Source: Saccoglossus kowalevskii
Taxonomy: Eukaryota > Hemichordata > Enteropneusta > Harrimaniidae
DNA: 31,280 nucleotides
NCBI RefSeq assembly: GCF_000003605.2
Contig: NW_003151314.1
Location: forward strand, 6,442 to 37,721
Direction of reading: 5' to 3'
This document shows positions 24,055 through 31,280 of the stretch, piece by piece (the stretch's first letter is position 1; each line of letters begins with the position of its first letter). The notes under the pieces are model-generated. The model did no database searches, had not been told where the DNA came from, and saw only the letters and a list, made by a program, of their open reading frames with translations. Both the position numbers and the translations under genes were made by a program.

Positions 24055-24347
24055 GCACTCACAGTACCTGAACCCCGGTACCAAAGCGGTTTATGAACGT
24101 AATGCAGTGCGTGGCACTCACAGTATACGAACCCCGGTACCAAAACAGTTATGGACGTAATGCAGTGCGTGGCACTCACAGTATACGAACCCCGGTACCA
24201 AAACAGTTTATGAACGTAATGCAGTGCGTGGCACTCACAGTATACGAACCCCGGTACCAAAACAGTTATGGACGTAATGCAGTGCGTGGCACTCACAGTA
24301 TACGAACCCCGGTACCAAAACAGTTATGAACGTAATGCATTGCGTTA
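24055..24347. repeat. 58/59 bp alternating tandem repeat (five copies)
   Basis: Copies begin GCACTCACAGTATACGAACC at 24055 (first, variant), 24114, 24172, 24231 and 24289, with spacings of 59, 58, 59 and 58. The long units carry CAGTTTATGAACG and the short units CAGTTATGGACG, so the true repeat is a 117-bp dimer. The last copy decays at about 24340. Since 117 is a multiple of three, frames stay open on both strands (24093-24329 plus, 23955-24296 minus). These are by-products of the repeat, not genes. Confidence 0.95.
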
Positions 24348-27300
24348 TATAATGCGTCACTACTATATAGGCGACGGCCCAATGCATCACAGTGAAAAAA
24401 AAAAACGCGCAGATTATCATTGTTGAAATATAAGCCGCTCCTAAGCTCTCTAATTTAGTGCCTAAACAATCGCGGCAATCTGCCGTTGATTTTGTTTCTA
24501 AAAAGGATCATCTCATTTTTGTGGGAGGGAAACACTGACAAACTGTCCCAGATCAGATTAGTTTTGATTATTTTTGAAAAGAACGCAAATTGGGTAATAT
24601 CAGCCAATTTAAAATGAGCGAGTCGTTTATTCAATATATATAAATATATACAATTCATTCATTGCATATTATACGTGGTACATGCAATAACTAAAGAATA
24701 AATGTATACTACTTCTGTCACCAGAATAATTGTTATTTTCAACAACGTAAAAGTTTTGAGGCGGAGCCGGGAGTCGGTGGAATAATAACATTTACTCTTC
24801 CACTCGCTAAACCAATAAACAGTGTTCGCTCCGTCAATGGGTGTTTTTAGAATGAATGGTCCCTAAATTCGTGGCAGCATGGCTTGCGACCATATCATGC
24901 AGCTTTTTATGTTTCACTTTCCCACACTGTATTCTCTTATACATCATCAAATATGGATGACGGATGTCATTTGTCATGGATGATGGCGAAACGGAGTCTT
25001 TTTGATGATATTAAAAAGTCTTTGGGCAATCCATTGCTTGGCAATACTGTTTAAATAACTTATAACCATCAAAGTAATCGTGTTGTTTATATTTTTTATA
25101 ATAACCTGATATTTTTTTATCAATGTGCGTATTTGCTGTTAATACTCTGTTATTTCCGGCGTTTGTGGTAATCGTCGGTGCAGTAGACTTTTCATACGTC
25201 AGACTGTCTATTTCCGCTCCATGGAAACAAAAGCTTTCGACCCAACGCCACGGCCAACCTAGGTACTCATCACACGAACCGTCAACCATGCGCCACCATA
25301 TAATAATGTTATTTTAACTAAATATGAATAATTACGTACAAAACAATTAAAAGGCTTGCCATTCTTTCAATCGAAATATTCTTTCACGATATCAACAACA
25401 TGTCTATATACAAAATAAGAATTATCTTTCGCCAAATTATAAATCTGTATTTTATATGAAACAGCATTAAAATGAAACGCATGCAAGACAAATGAAAATA
25501 CGTTTACAGCTGCTACGTCGAGGGCTTCTGAATTATTACCATCTTAGTAAATGTAAAAGAACAGGCTCATTATCGTAATATATCTAGCTGGATCAAAGAT
25601 GAGCAACATTAGTGTAACATGTTAAATGATACGACCACCGATCGTTAATGAAAAATTGAAAAACAAAACGAGAGCTGTCCTTCGTTGCAGCATTGAAAAT
25701 TAATCGACATTTTGATGGCACGGAAAACGGAATATGAGCCGTAAATTCACTCATAAATCTCCTCGGACGAGCCTTATCGCGATGATCTCTAACTACTTCG
25801 TTTTTTCCTAAACTTTTTACGGCCGGGGCTCAACGAGTCAGCAATCGGCGCCAGGCATGTGTAGTCGGAGAAAATTTATACGCTAAATGATCTCCCGAGC
25901 ATTGGTGCTTAGCGTCATCGTTATGACAGTGTATACTCGTTTACTTTTCAGTTTTTGTGCACAATTTGTCCCTAAAGACAGCTCACCATCCCCGTTTAGG
26001 CTGCTTAAATTGCGGGGATTGGAAACAAATCAAGTCCTGATAGTCTTTCGCCTCATCCGTAATTCAGTTGCTGGTAATGGTTAAATGGGTGCTACTTAAA
26101 CCCTGATAGCACATACAAATTCTAATCAACACGCAAGCCATTAATTCTCAAATGTTTTCATATTTTTGTATGGGAAAACACGCGATGACGATCATCTACG
26201 CCAACAATAACATTAAATTCCTCAAGACTAAACAACTTTTCACCACTCCGCCATACATCCGATTGCATCCGAACGTACTTGGAATTGAACATCGAATTAA
26301 TGGTAGACAAGGTGTGTTTCTTCATATTTAAACAGCTGCATAATGTAATATGAAAACAAAACAAAACAAGAAATGGCTAAGAAGTTGAGATTTTAATAAC
26401 AGCAACATTACGTAATGCTATCATTAAATATAATATAAACAAAATATAGACCGTCAATTGTCTAATGTGTTTACTTGCCACTAATCACATTAATTAGAAC
26501 ACCGGTGATAAGAATATTGTTTTAATGTACAAATAAGAATCAATATGTGACGTGGAGGCACAAAAATTGACATTGCTTGATTATGGAACTGATAATTAAA
26601 CGATACTTATTCAGATAAGGTACGTAATAATTACAAATCACTATGGAAACGCCCGCTGATGGGAACTGAGATGTATTCCTATATGTTTGGTTATTGATGA
26701 TAAGGGGGCATGACATGATGTGTTGTGTATAGTGTGGGTACTGTGATTGAAATGAAAACGCTCAATCAATGCATTGTTTTATCGCTGCAATTATTGATAC
26801 AAGAAACGTAGATTGGTAGATAAATTGAATAAAATCTGTCTTCGTATCCGATTTCCGATCATCGATGACTTTATTTCGACTCGACAATAATCTCATCTCA
26901 GTGTCTCAGGAATACAACATATAAGGATATGGTCCGTAGAAATGGTTCGTGTACAAATATTAAGCTTCTTTTAGTCCCAGTGAAACAAACGAGACCTGAG
27001 TCGTCAATTACCATGGGGATTTGAGAGCCGTTTAAAGAATATTAAGGAATTCGGACGAGATCGGATTCATGTGAGCATTTGAAATATTTATCGCAATTAT
27101 GATTTGGATTTAATGTTTTTTTTTCGACGCATGTTGTTGCTCCATAATGTTTCTGGTAAATCCCTCCGACCCGTCGAACAATTAGCGGTCTCCATTCACT
27201 GGTCTGTTTTCCCATTTGGAGGCGAGTTGTTCCCCAGTATGTAATGAGACGGAACTCATCTCTGTCAAAACATAAATCATAATTGCCCAAGTGAAACTGA

Positions 27301-28147
27301 AGCCCCAAAATCACTCAACACGATATTGCTGTCTAATATCGACTCGGCGACTAAATGATACAAGTTTGTGCACTTAGAAATAATTAGAATAAGATTGAAA
27401 ACGGTGGCGGACCGCTGTCACAGGACGCCGTTCTCTCGCGATCTGGTCGGCAAACCATTTGTTGGAATGAATTGTTACTTGTGGGTAAATATTATTTAAT
27501 GTGTGACAAAGCGATGTCCATCAATTTGTCTCTTTAGTTGTAAATTTCATACTGAAACATACACCAGTGCCTCTAGATTGAAATGTACATGCCCACGTGA
27601 CTCAAGCTTATTTTAGTGCTTTGGTGAGAGTGTCCGATGTACTAGTATATAGACGGGGAGGGAGGTGAGGTTCACAGTGGACTGGATTACCAATTGTTGT
27701 TTTATGTTGTGTGGTAGAACGCGAATCATCATTCAGTTTTCTCATAACCTGATATCAACAGCATTTATATTACTGGGCATACACTAATTCCAACAAGAAT
27801 GTACAAGAATCCCGACTCAATGTAACACCGCCTTCCTTCCATGCATTTTGATCTCGCTGTCACGTCCTTTACCACCGCAGACACTGGACAGAAACATGTC
27901 GGATTGGACTCCTAAAGAGACATGAGACATGCCGTTAAGCACTTGCCTCCTCGTCTAAAACTATAACTACCCTCACATTCCAAACATTTTAGGAAATCAA
28001 AAATTTAATATTGATTGATATTGACAAATATTCATCCGTCGAAGAAAAACAACTTCTGACAGTTATAACTTTTTAATTTTCATGATGTATACACACACTA
28101 CATAACACAATTTTATATGGACCGAAGAGTGTCGATCGTCGCCGAAA
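24348..28147. other. Intergenic DNA, no gene seen
   Basis: AT-rich with only short frames. The longest, 25011-25289 and 27042-27314 (both minus, about 90 codons), match no family I recognise and lack flanking splice support. A locally GC-richer patch lies at about 25690-25860. Several ATTGAT/ATCAAT motifs cluster at about 26740-26840, which could be homeodomain-type sites but are common in AT-rich DNA. Confidence 0.5.
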
Positions 28148-30140
28148 AATACTTATTTGACCTGTCAATGCCAGGTTTTTTGGAAAATACTTATTCGACT
28201 TGTCAATGTCGTGGGGTATCAGAAAATACTTATTTGACTTATCAAAGTCGTGAAATGTCAGAAAGTACTTGTATTGATCTGTTAGTGACGTTAAATGTCA
28301 GAAAGTACTTGTATTGATCTGTTAGTGTCGTGAAATGTCAGAAAGTACTTGTATTGATCTGCAAGTGACGTTACATGTCAGACAATACCTGTATTGACTT
28401 GTTAGTGTCGTGAAATGTCAGAAAATACTTGTATTGATATGTTTGTCTCGTGGGTACAATACTTATTTTAATCTGTCAATGTCATGTGTTTTTTGAAAAT
28501 ACTCATTAGAGCCGTTATTGTCGTGAGATGTTAAAAAATACTTGTATTGACTGCAAGTGTTGCGAAATGCCAGAAAATACTTGTATTGACCTGATAGTGT
28601 CTTGGGTTGTCGGAAAATACTTATTTCACCTGTCAAAGTCGTAAAATGTCAGAAAATGTCTGTATTGACCTGTTAGTGTCGTGAAATGTCAGGAAATACT
28701 TGTATTGACCTGTTAGTGTCGTTAAATGTCATGAAATACTTGTATTGATCTGTTAGTGTCGTTAAATGTCATGAAATACTTGTATTGATCTGTTAGTGTC
28801 GTTAAATGTCATGAAATACTTGTATTGATCTGTTAGTGTCGTTAAATGTCATGAAATACTTGTATTGACCTGTTAGTGTCGTTAAATGTCAGAAAATACT
28901 TGTATTGATCTGTTAGTGACGTTAAATGTCAGAAAATACTTGTATTGACCTGTTATTGTCGTTAAATGTCAGAAAATACTTGTATTGACCTGTTAGTGAC
29001 GTTAAATGTCAGAAAATACTTGTATTGATCTGTTAGTGTCGTTAAATGTCAGGAAATACTTGTATTGACCTGTTAGTGACGTTAAATGTCAGAAAATACT
29101 TGTATTGATCTGTTAGTGTCGTTACCCGTCAGGAAATACATGTATTGACCTGTTAGTGTCGTTAAATGTCAGAAAATACTTGTATTGACCTGTTAGTGAC
29201 GTTAAATGTCAGAAAATACTTGTATTGACATGTTAGTGTCGTGAAATGTCAGGAAATACTTGTATTGACCTGTTAGTGTCGTTACCCGTCAGGAAATACA
29301 TGTATTGACCTGTTAGTGTCGTTAAATGTCATGAAATACTTGTATTGATCTGTTAGTGTCGTTAAATGTCATGAAATACTTGTATTGATCTGTTAGTGTC
29401 GTTAAATGTCATGAAATACTTGTATTGATCTGTTAGTGTCGTTAAATGTCATGAAATACTTGTATTGACCTGTTAGTGTCGTTAAATGTCAGAAAATACT
29501 TGTATTGATCTGTTAGTGACGTTAAATGTCAGGAAATACTTGTATTGACCTGTTAGTGTCGTTAAATGTCATGAAATACTTGTATTGATCTGTTAGTGTC
29601 GTTAAATGTCATGAAATACTTGTATTGACCTGTTAGTGTCGTTAAATGTCAGAAAATACTTGTATTGATCTGTTAGTGTCGTTAAATGTCAGAAAATACT
29701 TGTATTGATCTGTTAGTGTCGTTAAATGTCAGAAAATACTTGTATTGATCTGTTAGTGTCGTTAAATGTCAGAAAATACTTGTATTGACCTGTTAGTGTT
29801 GTGAAATGTCAGAAAATACTTGTATTGACATGTTAGTGTCGTGAAATGTCAGGAAATACTTGTATTGACATGTTAGTGTCGTGAAATGTCAGAAAGTACT
29901 TGTATTGATCTGTTAGTGTCGTGAAATGTCAGAAAATACTTGTATTGACCTGTTAGTGTCGTTAAATGTCATGAAATACTTGTATTGACCTGTTAGTGTC
30001 GTTAAATGTCATGAAATACTTGTATTGACCTGTTAGTATCGTTACCCGTCAGGAAATACATGTATTGACCTGTTAATGGCGTGGGTTGTCAGAAAATACT
30101 TATTTGACCTGTCAATGTCGTGGGTTGTCGGAAAATACTA
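28148..30140. repeat. 40 bp minisatellite array, about 50 copies
   Basis: The core unit is TGTTAGTGTCGTTAAATGTC followed by AGAAAATACTTGTATTGATC. Both ends carry the same older variant (ACTTATTTGACCTGTCAATG...), while the centre (about 28680-30060) is much more uniform. Unit types differ at AGAAAAT / ATGAAAT / AGGAAAT, at GATC / GACC, and at a rare GTTACCCGTC...ACATG form (about 29121, 29281 and 30041). The segment 28701-28932 is identical to 29301-29532, exactly 15 units away. It is not coding. Confidence 0.97.
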
Positions 30141-31057
30141 TGTGAAGATTTAATTTCAGAGAAAACACGCCTATAAAATATGGTAAATCAAGGACTATTT
30201 GCAGCCACATAGCTGTGTGTATTTTCGGAGAATCATACTGGAGAAAAAAAAAACAAGAAAAAAAAAACAGTACAATAGTACAGGTAGTATGGTGAATGTA
30301 ATTTGTTATGTTATGTTATGTTATGTTATTTATTTTTATCAGAAACATGATATTTAATGTGTAAGATTTAATCATTAAAATAAAATAAGAAAATTGATTT
30401 CACCCGATCATATTCAACTGTCATCTTTGACTGGGCAACAATATAAATTAGCTCACATATCATATTGCACAGATATTAATAGCGACATACAGTGATATCA
30501 AAACTCATCGCCTATCATTACACTATCCGGGGATCAATTTCTTCCATACGAGTGAAATATTTCACTCTACCTATCACGTTTGACGATTCCAGCGAAAACA
30601 AACTATGCGCCGATTTGCAGTTTATGTCCTATATGATGATCGCACATGCGCACAAATAAGTTCGTTTTATTTGATTTTCTAAAAGAGAACTTTCTGCGAT
30701 AAGGCAACATTTACTGGCTTATCTTGCTGTTAGCTCGTTATTGTATATTATCAAATGGTCTGGTTTTTCGTTTACTGAGTTGAGTTTGTATCTCGTACAT
30801 TCACTGTAATCTTTCAGATCATTTTTGGCAATAACTCTTTTCTTCTGGAATTCATATCATTCACTTTTTTGACAACAATTCACGTGCACGGGGGTTTGTT
30901 ATTAGTGTAGTTTTGTGTATTAGTTTATATGAGACAATAACAACAAAATATTATTGTTATTAGTATTCAACGGCACCAAATTTATGTTGTGATATTGATC
31001 AAGTGTGGCCTATTTTATTGTCATCCGTGTAGTTTGATTTCGAATATGTTGTCTTCA
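30141..31057. other. Intergenic DNA with simple repeats
   Basis: Contains two A runs separated by CAAG (about 30245-30268) and a short (TTATG)n microsatellite (about 30307-30330). No gene seen. Confidence 0.6.
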
Positions 31058-31280
31058 TATCAGTATACAAAATATTCCAGCAAATATCAGTATAGGTGAT
31101 ATTCCAATTAATATCAATATAGGTGGTATTCCAATTAATATCAATATAGGTGATATTCCAACTAATATCAATATAGGTGATATTCCAACTAATATCAGTA
31201 TAGGTGATATTCCAACTAATATCAGTATAGGTGTTATTCCAACTAATATCAGTATTGGTGATATTCCAACTAATATCAGT
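31058..31280. repeat. 27 bp minisatellite array, truncated at the window end
   Basis: Eight full units and a partial ninth of TATCAGTATAGGTGATATTC followed by CAACTAA, all exactly 27 bp. The first unit is diverged (ACAAAATATTCCAGC), marking the left edge. One plus-strand frame is open from 31038 to the window end and would read a 9-residue repeat (ISIGDIPTN), but no ATG precedes it in frame. Most likely non-coding; the right edge is unseen. Confidence 0.93.

Noticed and set aside
23955-24329. Open frames of 113 codons (minus) and 78 codons (plus) as repeat proteins
   Set aside because: They exist only because the 117-bp dimer is divisible by three. Both strands are open at once and no domain or splice context is present.
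27042-27314. 90-codon minus-strand frame as a small gene
   Set aside because: The composition looks protein-like but it matches no family I know, and no neighbouring exon could be joined to it.

Overview
This window is animal nuclear DNA: AT-rich and intron-bearing, with no operons, no dense coding and no ribosome binding sites. The only gene I can support is a TLX/HOX11-class (T-cell leukaemia homeobox) transcription factor on the minus strand. Its three exons lie at 21073-21466, 20505-20721 and 19807-20053. All four splice junctions are GT/AG, the phases (1, then 2) agree, and the joined reading frame is 285 codons, within the usual TLX size range. Several features identify the family: threonine at homeodomain position 47, an eh1 Groucho/TLE-recruitment motif, an FPWM motif, the family-specific block before the homeodomain, and the DPL...LQNLQPW block near the C-terminus. 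Short introns (351 and 451 bp) and abundant minisatellites suggest an invertebrate bilaterian, probably marine, but the sequence alone does not fix the phylum.

Layout from left to right. 1-1078: 26-27 bp minisatellite, cut by the window edge. 1793-1936: 48 bp x 3 repeat. 4771-6840: 43-46 bp minisatellite of about 47 copies, with a two-unit higher-order pattern at its right end. 9580-9719: four identical 35 bp copies. 9720-18484: intergenic DNA with a few hairpins and G/C homopolymers. 18485-18558: short duplication. 19192-21466: Tlx with a candidate poly(A) signal; a CCAAT box lies about 280 bp upstream of its start codon. 24055-24347: 58/59 bp alternating repeat. 28148-30140: 40 bp minisatellite of about 50 copies with an internal 232 bp perfect duplication. 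31058-31280: 27 bp minisatellite, cut by the right edge.

Tandem arrays make up roughly a fifth of the window. The remaining non-Tlx DNA (about 18.7 kb downstream and 9.8 kb upstream of the gene) shows no convincing exon, tRNA or transposase. A single developmental regulator in a wide non-coding neighbourhood is typical of such genes, and the flanks may hold Tlx enhancers, though no particular element can be pinned down from one sequence. I found no new multi-gene system. The points most worth a second look are the complete Tlx gene and the internal structure of the tandem arrays.
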